Assembly: GCA_016213135.1 (NCBI GenBank)
Contig: JACRBQ010000062.1
Location: 1-63,625, forward strand
Length of the DNA: 63,625 bases
Source: Chloroflexota bacterium
GTDB taxonomy: Bacteria; Chloroflexota; Anaerolineae; Anaerolineales; VGOW01
Direction: 5' to 3'
Shown: positions 1 through 8,553 of the stretch, one piece after another
Layout: every line of letters begins with the position of its first letter
How positions within the stretch are numbered: the stretch's first letter is position 1
Notes under the pieces: model-generated
Told to the model about the DNA's origin: nothing
Databases searched by the model: none
The model's input: the letters and a program-made list of their open reading frames with translations, nothing else
Program-made: the position numbers and the translations under genes

Positions 1-19
1 AGGGCCGTCATCGGGGTGG

Positions 20-1687
20 CTAAAGGTTCGCGGTTTTGACTTCGGCCACCATCCCCAATTCCATCAGCCCGTCTTGCAGCTTTTCCCAGTTCTTCACTTC
101 CACGGCCAGGTCGCCGAGGCTTTCGCCGAGGTGGGGGCCGGTTTTGGATGAGTGCCGCAAGAAGTCGAGCAGGGGGCGATCTTTCACGCGCAGTACCAAG
201 GTAGCGGCGGCGCGGACTTCGACTCCGTTGCGGCCCCACCGTTCGACGGCTTCGACCACCATTTGCGGCATGGGCGCAGCGCACGCCCGCCGCAGGAAGG
301 CCACGATGTGCCGCGCGGTGATGCCCTGAGCCAGGGCGGCTTGCAACGAGCCGCCGGTGATCAGGTAAGCATAGGTATCCTTCTCTTTGGGAGCCAGCCA
401 CTCGCCGATGCGCGCGGCCTGAAAGCGATCGTAACGGTTGGCGCTGCGCGGCACCACGAGCAAGCCGTCGGGGTGAAGGGTGAGGGGTTTGGGCTTGTCG
501 AGGATGCGCCACTCGGCCTGACCCATAAAGGCGGGGAAGAGGGCGGTAAGCCGGAAGGCTTCCGGCGATATATCGGCCAGGCCCAGCCAATGCATGGGGC
601 CGGTAATGAGGTAGCTCACTAGCGCGCCATCCACTTGCGCCCAGTGCTCGAAGCCGTGCAGGTAGTCGCCGCTCACGGCGTCGCGGATGTACCACGAGTC
701 GTAGTCTCCGGCGGGGCGCTGAAAGTCCGGGTGGTGCTCGCGGACAAAGGCTATAAACGAGTCGAGGGTGCGCCACTGGCCGGGGGGCAGGTCGGCGCAC
801 AGGCGCAGGATGTGGGCGCGGGCCGCCACGGGGTCGTTGGCCCAGCCGGCCGGCTGCGGGCGCAGGGTGGGCACGCACCACAGATCGTTGCAGGTTCTCG
901 AATCGCGCCACGCGTCGGCTAACGCGCGCAGTTGCTCGCCGCGCGCGCCTTGCAGGTAGGCCCGGGCGCGGTCGCGGTTGAGTCTGAATTCGGCAATGGT
1001 GAGGCCGAGGTCGTCCAGCAGGGTAAGCAGGAAGTTGAGCGAGGGCAGACGGAGGTGCGAGGCCACGGTCTCCGGGGCGGGGGCTTGCCCCGGTTGCCGC
1101 TGGATGGCGGCCAGCACGGTGACCGAGTCGTCCACGAGGGCGGATGTGGCGAGTGAGGCGTCCACCGGCTCGGCGGACGGGGTGGCGGTGGCGGCTGCGC
1201 TGGGGACAAGTTGGGAAGGAGCGGGCGGCAGGTTCGGCAGCAAGTCTGAGGGGATGAAGAAAAATTCCTGCGGGCCGGTGTCGGTCTCCATGAATCCGCG
1301 CCCGATGAGGCCGTTGAAGTAGAGGGCTTCGGTGGCGTTGCCGGGGGCGTCCCACGGGTGTTCGCGAGCCAGTGCGGCGGAGCCGAGGGGGCGCAGGTCG
1401 CCAAAGCGGCGGACGAAGGGCGCCACGGCGAATTGCCCTCCGGCTTGTTGCAGGGTGTGGAGGGCGAGGCGGGCTTCGTCGCTGAGGGCGCGGGCGAGGA
1501 GAATCTCAACCGACTCGGACTGGCGCAGGGCGGCGGCTAACTCGGCGGCGGCGGCGCGGGCGTTGGGGGCGGCGAGCTGCACGCCGGCCTGAGCGGCGAT
1601 GGCGTGCAGCAGGGCGAGGTCGAGGTCGAGGTAGATGTGTTCGAGGTCGGGCACGGCAATGCTCAATTCACAGTGCGCAATGCACAA
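20..1687 (-). CDS. Helicase-associated (XPB/Ssl2-like C-terminal domain) protein
   Basis: Up to 555 residues. Residues about 390-530 resemble the Helicase_C_3 domain found in XPB/Ssl2-like proteins of Actinobacteria and Chloroflexi: a strand with LHPDGLLVVP, then a helical part with ITARHIVAFLRRA and a VVEAVERWG helix. No Walker A or DEAD box is visible, so this is not a complete helicase and its role is unknown. A Pro/Ala/Thr-rich linker lies near residues 152-180. The first ATG falls inside a block of CAATGCN heptamers, so the first 11 residues may be artefactual; a GTG at 1654 is an alternative start and neither has a clear ribosome binding site. It lies 25 bases downstream of the lipid kinase gene on the same strand. 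Family assignment is moderate. Confidence 0.6.
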   Translation of the reverse strand: MCIAHCELSIAVPDLEHIYLDLDLALLHAIAAQAGVQLAAPNARAAAAELAAALRQSESVEILLARALSDEARLALHTLQQAGGQFAVAPFVRRFGDLRPLGSAALAREHPWDAPGNATEALYFNGLIGRGFMETDTGPQEFFFIPSDLLPNLPPAPSQLVPSAAATATPSAEPVDASLATSALVDDSVTVLAAIQRQPGQAPAPETVASHLRLPSLNFLLTLLDDLGLTIAEFRLNRDRARAYLQGARGEQLRALADAWRDSRTCNDLWCVPTLRPQPAGWANDPVAARAHILRLCADLPPGQWRTLDSFIAFVREHHPDFQRPAGDYDSWYIRDAVSGDYLHGFEHWAQVDGALVSYLITGPMHWLGLADISPEAFRLTALFPAFMGQAEWRILDKPKPLTLHPDGLLVVPRSANRYDRFQAARIGEWLAPKEKDTYAYLITGGSLQAALAQGITARHIVAFLRRACAAPMPQMVVEAVERWGRNGVEVRAAATLVLRVKDRPLLDFLRHSSKTGPHLGESLGDLAVEVKNWEKLQDGLMELGMVAEVKTANL

Positions 1688-1698
1688 TGCTCAATGCG
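1656..1698. repeat. Tandem degenerate heptamers (CAATGCN family)
   Basis: Six consecutive seven-base units: CAATGCT, CAATTCA, CAGTGCG, CAATGCA, CAATGCT, CAATGCG. The block begins 15 bases after the stop codon of the lipid kinase gene (minus strand) and runs into the apparent start of the next gene. No facing arm was seen, so this looks like a solo arm of the heptamer-hairpin family found elsewhere in the window. Confidence 0.8.
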
Positions 1699-1712
1699 CC
1701 GTGGCCGGCGGG

Positions 1713-2627
1713 TCAGATGAGCAGTTGAATTGCGGCGGGGATGATTTCTACTTCGATGGCGCGGGTGTTGACTTCGTAGGGCGACCACAGTTCGCCGTCG
1801 GTGTGGATGGGGAGGGCGCGGTCAGCTTCAAGGCGCAGTTTGTGGAAGGCGCCCATGGTGACATGCTTGGAGGTGATGTGTGTGCCCTGCATCACTCGCG
1901 GCAGGAGTTGCAAAATGGTGGGGCGGTTGACGTGGCCGATGAGGGCATATTCGAACTTGCCGTCGTCCACTTTGGAGCTGGGGGTGGTGAGGAAGCCGCC
2001 GCCTTCGCGCGGGCCGTTGCCCAGGGTGAGCATGAGCACGTCGCGCTCGACGGGCGGCAGGTCGTCGAACCAGATTTTTTCCTGCGCCGATTCGTAGTCC
2101 TGCGCGATGGTGCGCAGAGTTGAGACGAGGTACATGGCGAAGCCGTACATGTTGGTAATCTTGCGGCTCATGATATTCACTTTGGCGTCGAAGCCGATAC
2201 CCACGGTGTTGTTCCAGTATTCGAGGCGGTGGTTGTTGTCACGGATGGAGCCGATGTCGATGGCTTTGGTCGCGCCGGTGAACACGCGCTTCATGGCCTC
2301 GGCGGGGTCCATGGCTACGCCTGCGCCAAAGGCGAAGTCGTTGCCCGAGCCGATGGGCGCCACGCCCAGTTTGGGGCGGTGGTTGGGGGCCACGCGCATA
2401 AGGCCGTTCACCACTTCGTGCACGGTGCCATCGCCGCCCAGGGCCACCACGGTTTCGTATCCATCCAGCCCGGCCTGGGCGGCCAGTTCGGTGGCGTGGG
2501 CCGGGTACTCAGTGCCCGTCCAATCTGCCCCGCCGAACTCTTCCACCACGGCGCGCAGGTCGGAGGCTTTTTGGCCGGAGCGGCCACGGTCGGAGGCGGG
2601 GTTGAAGATGAGGCGGACTTTGCTCAT
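1713..2627 (-). CDS. Diacylglycerol kinase-family lipid kinase (DagK/YegS type)
   Basis: 304 residues, normal length for the family. The nucleotide-binding motif GGDGTVHEVVNG lies near residues 64-75 and is followed by a second conserved segment, PIGSGNDFAF, as in DagK, YegS and BmrU lipid kinases that phosphorylate diacylglycerol or related lipids at the inner membrane face. The N-terminus VRLIFNPASDRGRSG is the usual first strand and turn. No membrane segment is seen. The start at 2627 has no convincing ribosome binding site. It precedes the helicase-domain-like gene on the same strand. The lipid substrate cannot be told from sequence. Confidence 0.9.
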   Translation of the reverse strand: MSKVRLIFNPASDRGRSGQKASDLRAVVEEFGGADWTGTEYPAHATELAAQAGLDGYETVVALGGDGTVHEVVNGLMRVAPNHRPKLGVAPIGSGNDFAFGAGVAMDPAEAMKRVFTGATKAIDIGSIRDNNHRLEYWNNTVGIGFDAKVNIMSRKITNMYGFAMYLVSTLRTIAQDYESAQEKIWFDDLPPVERDVLMLTLGNGPREGGGFLTTPSSKVDDGKFEYALIGHVNRPTILQLLPRVMQGTHITSKHVTMGAFHKLRLEADRALPIHTDGELWSPYEVNTRAIEVEIIPAAIQLLI

Positions 2628-2727
2628 AGGAGGAATCCTTTGGCCGGGTGGGTGGCGCTTGGCCGCGATGCACGAACTCCGATAAGGCGGTGATTATAGC
2701 CCTGTTCGGAATGAAAAAAAAGCCGGC

Positions 2728-2756
2728 TTGATATGCGTTCGCAACGGCGTTATAAT
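2728..2756 (+). promoter_or_regulatory. Sigma-70-type promoter of the riboflavin transporter operon
   Basis: TTGATA at 2728-2733 and a perfect TATAAT at 2751-2756 are separated by 17 bases. Transcription would start near 2763, about 16 bases before the FMN riboswitch aptamer, so the promoter drives the leader and the genes behind it. Confidence 0.85.
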
Positions 2757-2778
2757 CCCGACAACTTCATATTTACAA

Positions 2779-3008
2779 CCTTCGGGGCAGGGTGCGGAGA
2801 TGCAAATCTTCAACTCCCGATCGGCGGTAAGTCGGCCACAGGCAGCCAGCGCCACACCACGGCAGCCCTACGATAAGCCCGCGAGCTGGTCTAACGACTG
2901 GCACGACCCGGTGAGATTCCGGGGCCGACAGTGATGCGCTGTTTGTTCTCTCAACTGCAGTAAGTGGTTAGAGGAGGGCAAGCGGGTTCAGTCTGGATGA
3001 AAGAAGGC
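2779..3008 (+). promoter_or_regulatory. FMN riboswitch (RFN element)
   Basis: The conserved RFN blocks occur in order: CCTTCGGGGCAGGGTG at 2779, CCCGATCGGCGGTAAGTC near 2816, AGCCCGCGAGC near 2876, GACCCGGTGAGATTCCGGGG near 2905, CCGACAGT near 2925, and the closing GTCTGGATGAAAGAAGG ending near 3007. Two peripheral arms are expanded, including about 60 bases between CCGACAGT and the closing block, so the element is longer than usual. FMN binding is expected to switch off the downstream transporter through the terminator at 3049. Similar leaders in front of ribXY are known in Chloroflexi. Confidence 0.92.
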
Positions 3009-3048
3009 GGCGACCAACCCAATGTGGCGGGGCGGGTTGCATGCGTAT

Positions 3049-3072
3049 ACCCCGAAACGATTCGGGGTTTTT
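3049..3072 (+). terminator. Intrinsic terminator of the FMN riboswitch
   Basis: CCCCGAA and TTCGGGG form a 7-bp stem around an ACGA tetraloop, followed by a run of U residues. It lies about 40 bases after the aptamer and 120 bases before the first gene, as expected for the expression platform of a transcription-attenuating riboswitch. Confidence 0.85.
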
Positions 3073-3156
3073 CTGCGCATGAGCGTTTGCAGTGCGGTAG
3101 GCCCAAGAGTCGGCAATTGGACTCCTGGCCTAGTCGCCTGTTGATGTTGCTTTGCT

Positions 3157-3193
3157 ATGCCCCGCAGGTGTCTGATTCTGTGGGGCATCTTTT
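3157..3193 (+). promoter_or_regulatory. Second leader hairpin ending at the ribX start codon
   Basis: ATGCCCCGCA (3157-3166) pairs with TGTGGGGCAT (3179-3188), followed by CTTTT and directly by the ATG at 3194. The only purine-rich stretch in front of the start lies in the stem, so this may hide the ribosome binding site or act as a weak second terminator. Which one cannot be told from sequence. Confidence 0.55.
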
Positions 3194-4006
3194 ATGGCTA
3201 TCGCAAATCCGCTCAACACCTCCCTGCCCGCCGGGCCGGCCTATCAGCCGCGCTCCCTGCGACTGTGGCAGGCGCTGCTCCTGCCCCTGTCCATCGGCAC
3301 GCTGCTGGCCGTGTGGCAGGGCGCAATCTGGCTCAAGCAGTACAAATCCTACATTCTGCCGTCGCCGGCGCGGGTGTGGCAGCGGCTGTGGGTGGCGCTG
3401 GCCGATGGCACGCTGGCACAACACGCCGCCGTCACCCTTTCCGAATCGCTGGGCGGATTGGCGCTGGGCCTCGCCGTGGCTGCCGTGCTCGGCTACCTGT
3501 TGGCGCATTCGCGCCCGTTGGAGAGTTTGCTTGCCCCGTATATCATCGCCTCGCAGTCCATCCCCATCGTGGCCGTTGCGCCGCTGTTCATCATCTGGTT
3601 TGGTTCCGGCCCGGCGGCCAAGGTGCTCATTTGCGCGCTCATCGTGTTCTTCCCGGTGCTCATCAACGTCATCGTGGGCGTGCGCTCGGTGGAGCCGGAC
3701 TTGCGCGACCTGATGCGCTCGCTGCGATCTAACCGCTGGCAGACTTTCGCGCATTTGGAGTTGCCTGCCGCGCTGCCCACCCTGCTGGCCGGCGTAAAGA
3801 TCGGCGCCACGCTGTCGGTCATCGGCGCGGTGGTCGGCGAGTTCGTCGGCGCGGATCGCGGGCTGGGGTTCCTCATCACCGCCGCGCGCGGCCAGTTCGA
3901 CACCGCGCTGGTGTTCGTCGCCGTGCTGACGCTGGTCGTCATTGCTATGAGCCTCTACGGGCTGGTGGCGCTGCTTGAGCGCGCGCTGCTGGCGTGGAAG
4001 GAATGA
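3194..4006 (+). CDS. ribX: Riboflavin ABC transporter permease (RibX-like, NitT/TauT type)
   Basis: 270 residues with about six membrane segments and the ABC permease EAA-loop region (SLRSNRWQTFAHLELPAALP) of the NitT/TauT/ThiX family. On fold alone the substrate is open, but an FMN riboswitch lies directly upstream and an NMT1/THI5-like binding lipoprotein and an ATPase follow; this arrangement is the predicted riboflavin importer RibXY known from Chloroflexi. The start ATG at 3194 is set by the leader hairpin and by the first residues typical of the family (MAIANPLN). The stop is 34 bases before the preferred start of the binding protein. Expression is expected to fall when FMN is plentiful. 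Confidence 0.85.
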   Translation: MAIANPLNTSLPAGPAYQPRSLRLWQALLLPLSIGTLLAVWQGAIWLKQYKSYILPSPARVWQRLWVALADGTLAQHAAVTLSESLGGLALGLAVAAVLGYLLAHSRPLESLLAPYIIASQSIPIVAVAPLFIIWFGSGPAAKVLICALIVFFPVLINVIVGVRSVEPDLRDLMRSLRSNRWQTFAHLELPAALPTLLAGVKIGATLSVIGAVVGEFVGADRGLGFLITAARGQFDTALVFVAVLTLVVIAMSLYGLVALLERALLAWKE

Positions 4007-4040
4007 CAACATGAACTATCAATCATCAATGGAGCTAACT

Positions 4041-5051
4041 GTGAAAAAACTTGTCCTCGCATTTCTCGCTTTCGTTCTGGCCGCCTGCGCCAGGTTTGCG
4101 CCGCTGCCGCCCACGGCCACCCAGGCGCCCGCCGCGGTCCCGTTGCCCACGGCGGCCCCGCTCACGCACGTCAAACTGGCCATGGGCTACATCCCCGATA
4201 TTCAGTTCGCGCCGTTTTACGTGGCCGCGCAAAAGGGCTATTTCGCCCAACAGGGCATCGACATCGAATTCGTTACCATGTTCGAAAACGACGCTATTCC
4301 GCTCATCGGCAGCAACGATCTGCAGTTCGCCAACGTCAGCGCCGAGCAGGTCGTACAAGCGCGCGCTCAGGACCTGCCGGTCAAATATGTGATGAAGTGG
4401 TGGGAGAAGTACCCCATCGCCATCGTCGCCAAAAAGTCGTCGGGCATCGCCGCCCCATCCGATCTGGCGGGCCGCAAAGTGGGCCTGCCCGGCCTGTACG
4501 GCGCGTCATACGTGGGCCTGCGCGCCCTGCTCAACTCACAGAACATCGCCGAGGGCGATCTGCAACTCGAATCCATCGGCTTCACTCAGGCCGAAGCCCT
4601 GTCCGCCGGTCTGGTGGAGGCCGCCGTGGTGTACGCCAACAACGAGCCGGTGAAGCTGGCGGCGCAGGGCGAAGCCATCAATGTCATCTACGTCTCCCAA
4701 TTCATCGACCTCGCCAGCAACGGCCTCGTCACCAACGAGCAAACCATCAAAGTTCAACCCGAATTGGTCAGGGGCATGGTGGCCGCCGTTCTGCAAGGCC
4801 TGGCCGACACCCTTGCCGACCCCGACGCCGCCTTCGACCTCAGCCGCAAATACCTCACTACCCTCACCGAGGCCGACGCCCCCGTGGCCCGCGCCGTCCT
4901 CGCCGCCTCCATCGACATGTGGAAAACCGACCGCCCCGGCATCTCCGACAAAGCCCGCTGGGAAACCACCCAGGCCACGTTGCTCGACATGAAACTGATC
5001 CCCTCGGCCGTAGACGTGGAGCAGGCATTTACCAACGAGTTTGTGAAGTGA
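4041..5051 (+). CDS. ribY: Riboflavin-binding lipoprotein (RibY-like, NMT1/THI5 family)
   Basis: About 336 residues from the GTG at 4041. This start is preferred because GGAG lies six bases before it and the product begins with a lipoprotein signal, MKKLVLAFLAFVLAAC, with an LAAC lipobox. ATGs at 4011 and 4029 are alternatives. After a Pro/Thr/Ala linker the binding domain starts near VKLAMGYIPDIQFAPFYVA, the NMT1/ThiY-like opening with the usual GYFAQQGID and VSAEQVVQAR segments. It would capture substrate outside the membrane and pass it to the permease encoded just upstream. Riboflavin is inferred from the FMN riboswitch and from the RibY family, not from binding residues. Confidence 0.85.
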   Translation: MKKLVLAFLAFVLAACARFAPLPPTATQAPAAVPLPTAAPLTHVKLAMGYIPDIQFAPFYVAAQKGYFAQQGIDIEFVTMFENDAIPLIGSNDLQFANVSAEQVVQARAQDLPVKYVMKWWEKYPIAIVAKKSSGIAAPSDLAGRKVGLPGLYGASYVGLRALLNSQNIAEGDLQLESIGFTQAEALSAGLVEAAVVYANNEPVKLAAQGEAINVIYVSQFIDLASNGLVTNEQTIKVQPELVRGMVAAVLQGLADTLADPDAAFDLSRKYLTTLTEADAPVARAVLAASIDMWKTDRPGISDKARWETTQATLLDMKLIPSAVDVEQAFTNEFVK

Positions 5052-5166
5052 ATAGTGGGTAGTGGTCAGTGGATAGTGGGCAGTAGGCAGTAGGCACCAC
5101 CCACCATCCACTAACCACTGATGACTCCCCATTCATCATTCATCGTTCATCATTCATCGTTTCCTC
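5052..5166. repeat. Heptamer hairpin (TAGTGGN family) plus CATTCAT heptamers
   Basis: Starting directly after the ribY stop codon: TAGTGGG, TAGTGGT, CAGTGGA, TAGTGGG, CAGTAGG, CAGTAGG; then a facing arm CCACCCA, CCATCCA, CTAACCA, CTGATGA; then four or five units of CATTCAT/CGTTCAT up to the next start codon. The two arms can fold into a long imperfect hairpin. It fills the whole gap between ribY and the ATPase gene and leaves no normal ribosome binding site for the latter. Confidence 0.85.
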
Positions 5167-5919
5167 ATGCCTCCCCTCCTCTCCGTCCGCAACCTCGGCC
5201 TCACTTACCCCAACGCCGACGGCGGCTTGAGCGCATTGCGCGACCTCACCTTCGACATCGCCCCTGGCGAATTTGTCGCCGTCGTCGGCCCCTCCGGTTG
5301 CGGCAAAAGCAGCCTGCTGCAACTGCTGGCCGGCCTGCGCCTGCCCACCGCAGGCAGCGTCCTCTTCGAAGGCGAACCCCTCACCGGCCCGCGCCGCCGC
5401 ATCGGCGTCGTCTTCCAAAAAGCCAATCTCATGCCGTGGCGCACCGTGCTGCAAAACATCACCCTGCCCCTGCAACTGCAAGGCCTGCCCGCCGCCGAAA
5501 CCCAGCGCCGTGCCGTCGACCTTGTCGAGTTGGTGAGCCTCACCGGCTTTGAGCACACACTGCCGCGCCACCTCTCCGGCGGCATGGAGCAGCGCGTCGC
5601 CATTGCCCGCGCACTCATCCACCGCCCTGACCTGCTCCTCCTCGACGAACCCTTCGGCGCGCTCGACGCCCTCACCCGCGACCGCATGGGCCTCGAACTC
5701 CTCCGCATCTGGGATCGCTACGGCAAAACCATCGTCATGGTCACCCACTCCATCACCGAAGCCGTCTTCCTCGCCGACCGCGTCCTCGTCTTCACCCCGC
5801 GCCCCGGCCAACTGCGCGCCCACATCCCCATCCCCCTGCCGCGCCCGCGCGCCCTCAGCCAAACCTACTCGCCCCAATTCGGCGCGCTGGCCATGCAAGT
5901 GCGCGAGGCGATTGAATAG
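5167..5919 (+). CDS. ABC transporter ATP-binding protein (NitT/TauT type, riboflavin import)
   Basis: 250 residues with Walker A GPSGCGKSS near residue 39, the signature LSGGMEQRVAIARAL near 136, Walker B LLLLDEPFGALD near 156, and the switch His in VMVTHSITEA. The VFQKANLMPW Q-loop is typical of the NitT/TauT/SsuB group. It is the energising subunit for the permease and binding lipoprotein just upstream. A heptamer repeat block separates it from ribY, so its coupling to the riboswitch transcript depends on read-through of that hairpin. The RibXY system as first described lacks a dedicated ATPase in some genomes; here it is present. Confidence 0.9.
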   Translation: MPPLLSVRNLGLTYPNADGGLSALRDLTFDIAPGEFVAVVGPSGCGKSSLLQLLAGLRLPTAGSVLFEGEPLTGPRRRIGVVFQKANLMPWRTVLQNITLPLQLQGLPAAETQRRAVDLVELVSLTGFEHTLPRHLSGGMEQRVAIARALIHRPDLLLLDEPFGALDALTRDRMGLELLRIWDRYGKTIVMVTHSITEAVFLADRVLVFTPRPGQLRAHIPIPLPRPRALSQTYSPQFGALAMQVREAIE

Positions 5920-6005
5920 CCAGCAGCCCCCATTTTGAACGAATCCACGAATGCATCCGGCAATATTCCGTGATTCGTTCCAAACCCGAAGTCCCTGCCT
6001 TGGCC

Positions 6006-6011
6006 TATAAT
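6006..6011 (+). promoter_or_regulatory. -10 element of glnA
   Basis: A perfect TATAAT 37 bases before the glnA start codon. No clear -35 hexamer was seen 16-18 bases upstream. A GGAG at 6031-6036 between the -10 and the ATG may serve as ribosome binding site. Confidence 0.55.
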
Positions 6012-6048
6012 TCACGCCAACTTACAACGACTGGAGACCCAAACTGCC

Positions 6049-7467
6049 ATGACCGCTCTGCGCGACTTTCTCGAAATCCCCTACGACCAACTCGAAGAAC
6101 TCAACCTGGCCATCAAAGCCGAACGGCTGGCCCGCAAACCCGTTGACCAACTGCGCGAAGCCCGCATGCGCAGCATCAGCGACGAGAAGCGAATCAAAGC
6201 CGTCACCGTGTGCTTCTCCGACCTCGAAGGGCGGCTGCATATGCTGGACTACGACAAGAAATTCCTGCTCAAATCCGCCGACAACCTCACCTTCGACGGC
6301 TCCTCCATTCGCGGCTTCTCGCGCCAGGCCGAATCCGACCTGCGCCTCGCCGTCGACTGGGGCGCGTTCTACTGGCTGCCCGCCGACATCTTTGGCCCCG
6401 GCAAAGTCCTCGTCTTTGGCGAGGTGCTCGAACGCGACGGCACTCCCTACACCGCCGACCTGCGCGCCACCCTCAAGGCCTACACCCAAGCCCTCTTCGA
6501 GCGCGACGGCCTCACCTGCAACGCCTCCAACGAAATCGAAGGCTTCCTCTTCAAAGGCGGCCACGCCGAACAACGCTACCTCGAACTCGGCGGCTTTGAA
6601 CTCATCAGCACCAGCGGCTACTACCACTCCCTGCCCGGCGACCCGCTGCGCAACTTCATCGACACCGCCGCCGAAGCGCAGCGCGCCATGGGCTTTGGCA
6701 ACGAAAAAGACCACCCCGAAGTGGCTCCCTCGCAATTCGAACTGAACTACTCGCACACCGAGGCCGCCATCGCCGCCGACCAGGTCCAACTCTACAAACT
6801 CGTCTGCCGCCAGGTGGCCCACCGCCTCGACATGACCGCCAGCTTTCTCCCCAAACCCGTCACCGGAGTCAACGGCAACGGCATGCACACCAACCTCTCC
6901 GTCTCGCGCGGCGACACCAACCTCTTCCACGCCGCCGACGGCAAAGAGGGCCTCTCGGCAGCCGGTTGGGACTTCATCAACCGCACCCTCGCCAACGCCA
7001 ACGACATCTGCCTCATCCTCAACTCCAGCGTCAACGCCTACCGCCGGCTCGACCCCCACTTCGAGGCCCCCAACCAGATCAAAGCCTCCCCTATCGACCG
7101 AGGCGCCATGGTGCGCATCCCCCTCGCCAACGCACGCTCCACCCGCGTCGAAGTCCGCTCCATCGCCCCCGACGCCAACCCCTATCTGGCCATCTACGCC
7201 CTCCTGCGCACCGGCCTCGAAGGCCCCCTCACCGCCGACCTCACCGCCGACCGCTACCTGCCCGACAACATCTACGACGCCATCCAATACTTCAGCAGCA
7301 GCGCCTTTGCCGCACAGGCCCTCACCCCCAGCGTCCGCGGCCGCTACGCCGAACTAAAGCAAAACGCCGCCGACCGCTGCCCGCGCAAACTCGGCTCCGT
7401 CATCAAACGCTCCGAAATCCAGTTCCATCACGAAGTGACCAACCAATACCTCTGGGGCCGCTTCTAA
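6049..7467 (+). CDS. glnA: Glutamine synthetase, GSI type
   Basis: 472 residues, normal for GSI. It ligates ammonia to glutamate with ATP in the cytoplasm. The beta-grasp N-terminal domain carries FDGSSIRGF (about residues 84-92). The catalytic domain has the first metal-binding Glu in NEIEGFLF, a GVNGNGMHTNLSVS loop (cf. NGSGMHxH), the glutamate/ATP part GAMVRIPLANARSTRVEVRS and DANPYLAIYALL. Several of these segments differ from the textbook forms, so it belongs to a divergent GSI branch. No GlnB, nitrogen regulator or transporter lies beside it. A -10 element precedes it. Confidence 0.88.
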   Translation: MTALRDFLEIPYDQLEELNLAIKAERLARKPVDQLREARMRSISDEKRIKAVTVCFSDLEGRLHMLDYDKKFLLKSADNLTFDGSSIRGFSRQAESDLRLAVDWGAFYWLPADIFGPGKVLVFGEVLERDGTPYTADLRATLKAYTQALFERDGLTCNASNEIEGFLFKGGHAEQRYLELGGFELISTSGYYHSLPGDPLRNFIDTAAEAQRAMGFGNEKDHPEVAPSQFELNYSHTEAAIAADQVQLYKLVCRQVAHRLDMTASFLPKPVTGVNGNGMHTNLSVSRGDTNLFHAADGKEGLSAAGWDFINRTLANANDICLILNSSVNAYRRLDPHFEAPNQIKASPIDRGAMVRIPLANARSTRVEVRSIAPDANPYLAIYALLRTGLEGPLTADLTADRYLPDNIYDAIQYFSSSAFAAQALTPSVRGRYAELKQNAADRCPRKLGSVIKRSEIQFHHEVTNQYLWGRF

Positions 7468-7565
7468 AAAAATCGCCTCCTGCAACACACGCGCCGGTCG
7501 GCCCTCCGCCACCGGCGCGTATCGTTTCCCCTCTCCGTCCGCGCGGTGCCGCCCCCCAATCCGTG

Positions 7566-7571
7566 TATAAT
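7566..7571 (+). promoter_or_regulatory. -10 element placing transcription start at the next ATG
   Basis: TATAAT at 7566-7571 lies only 10 bases before the ATG at 7582. If used, the mRNA would start at or within a base or two of the start codon, that is, be leaderless. Confidence 0.5.
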
Positions 7572-7581
7572 CCTGCCACCT

Positions 7582-8505
7582 ATGCGCCAAACCTCAAGAT
7601 TGCTCGGCCTCCTCCTTTTATTGGGAACCGCCGCCTGCGGCGGCGGGGGAGCCGCCGCGACACCAACTCCCGGCCTCAGCGCCACGCCAGTAGCCGCTTC
7701 CACCACCTTCCCCACCGGTGAGCCAAGCCCCACCCCCATTCCCCTGGCTGCCACCGTCAACGGCCAACCCATTCCCCTGGCCGACTACGAAGCCGAAATC
7801 GCCCGTTTTGAAGCTGGAGCCGCCAGCCTCGGACGCGACCCCGGCGCGGAAGGCGACTACCACACCCTCGTCCTCAACGCCCTCATCGAAAAAACAATCC
7901 TTTTGCAGGCGGCCGTCGCCAACGTCACCGCCTCCGATGCCGACGTGCAAGCCGCCTACGATCAGGCCCTCGCCGCGCGCGGCGGCCAGGCCGAATTTGA
8001 AACATGGCTGGCCGCCAACCTCTACACCCCCGACCAATTCCGCGCCGAACTGCGCGATGGCATCCTCATCAACGCCCTCCAAACCCAAATCGCCGCCGGC
8101 GTCCCCGCCGAAATGGGGCAAGTCCACGCCCGGCACATCCTCGTCGCCACCCAGGCTGAAGCCGAGCAAATCCTCACCGAACTCGGCGCTGGCGCGGATT
8201 TTGCAACGCTTGCCGTAAATCGCTCGCTCGATCAAAGCTCCCGCGTCAACGGGGGCGACCTCGGTTGGTTCCCACAAACGGGTTTGGTCACGTCGGAAGT
8301 GGCCCAGGCTGCCTTTGCCCTCCAACCCGATCAAACCAGCGGAATCATCCAGAGCGGGCTGGGCTTTCATATCGTGCAAACCATCGAGCGCGGCATGCAC
8401 CCGCTCACCGCCGGCGTTCTGGCCGAACTGCAGCGGCAGGCCATACAAATGTGGCTGGCCGACTTGAAAGCGAAAGCCGTCATCGAAAACCTTGTCAGAC
8501 CCTAA
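7582..8505 (+). CDS. Peptidyl-prolyl cis-trans isomerase lipoprotein (parvulin, SurA/PrsA-like)
   Basis: About 307 residues from the ATG at 7582. This start opens a lipoprotein signal, MRQTSRLLGLLLLLGTAAC, with the lipobox Cys followed by a Gly-rich and Thr/Pro linker. A SurA/trigger-factor-like helical N-domain (residues about 50-180) is followed by a parvulin PPIase domain with QVHARHILVATQAEAEQIL, GGDLGWFPQTGLV and GLGFHIVQTIE, all family hallmarks. It is expected to be anchored on the outer face of the cytoplasmic membrane and to help fold exported proteins. A very close -10 element suggests a leaderless message. Confidence 0.88.
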   Translation: MRQTSRLLGLLLLLGTAACGGGGAAATPTPGLSATPVAASTTFPTGEPSPTPIPLAATVNGQPIPLADYEAEIARFEAGAASLGRDPGAEGDYHTLVLNALIEKTILLQAAVANVTASDADVQAAYDQALAARGGQAEFETWLAANLYTPDQFRAELRDGILINALQTQIAAGVPAEMGQVHARHILVATQAEAEQILTELGAGADFATLAVNRSLDQSSRVNGGDLGWFPQTGLVTSEVAQAAFALQPDQTSGIIQSGLGFHIVQTIERGMHPLTAGVLAELQRQAIQMWLADLKAKAVIENLVRP

Positions 8506-8553
8506 GGGTCTCGACGGAACTTATTCTTTTACGACTGCTAAGGGAGCACCACC

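Noticed and set aside
2728-3188. Short reading frames over the riboswitch leader
   Set aside because: The region is explained by promoter, FMN aptamer and terminator; the frames have no homology or ribosome binding site.
6022-7287. A 421-residue Gly/Val/Ala-rich minus-strand frame opposite glnA
   Set aside because: Shadow of glnA third-position GC bias; no motif and extreme composition.
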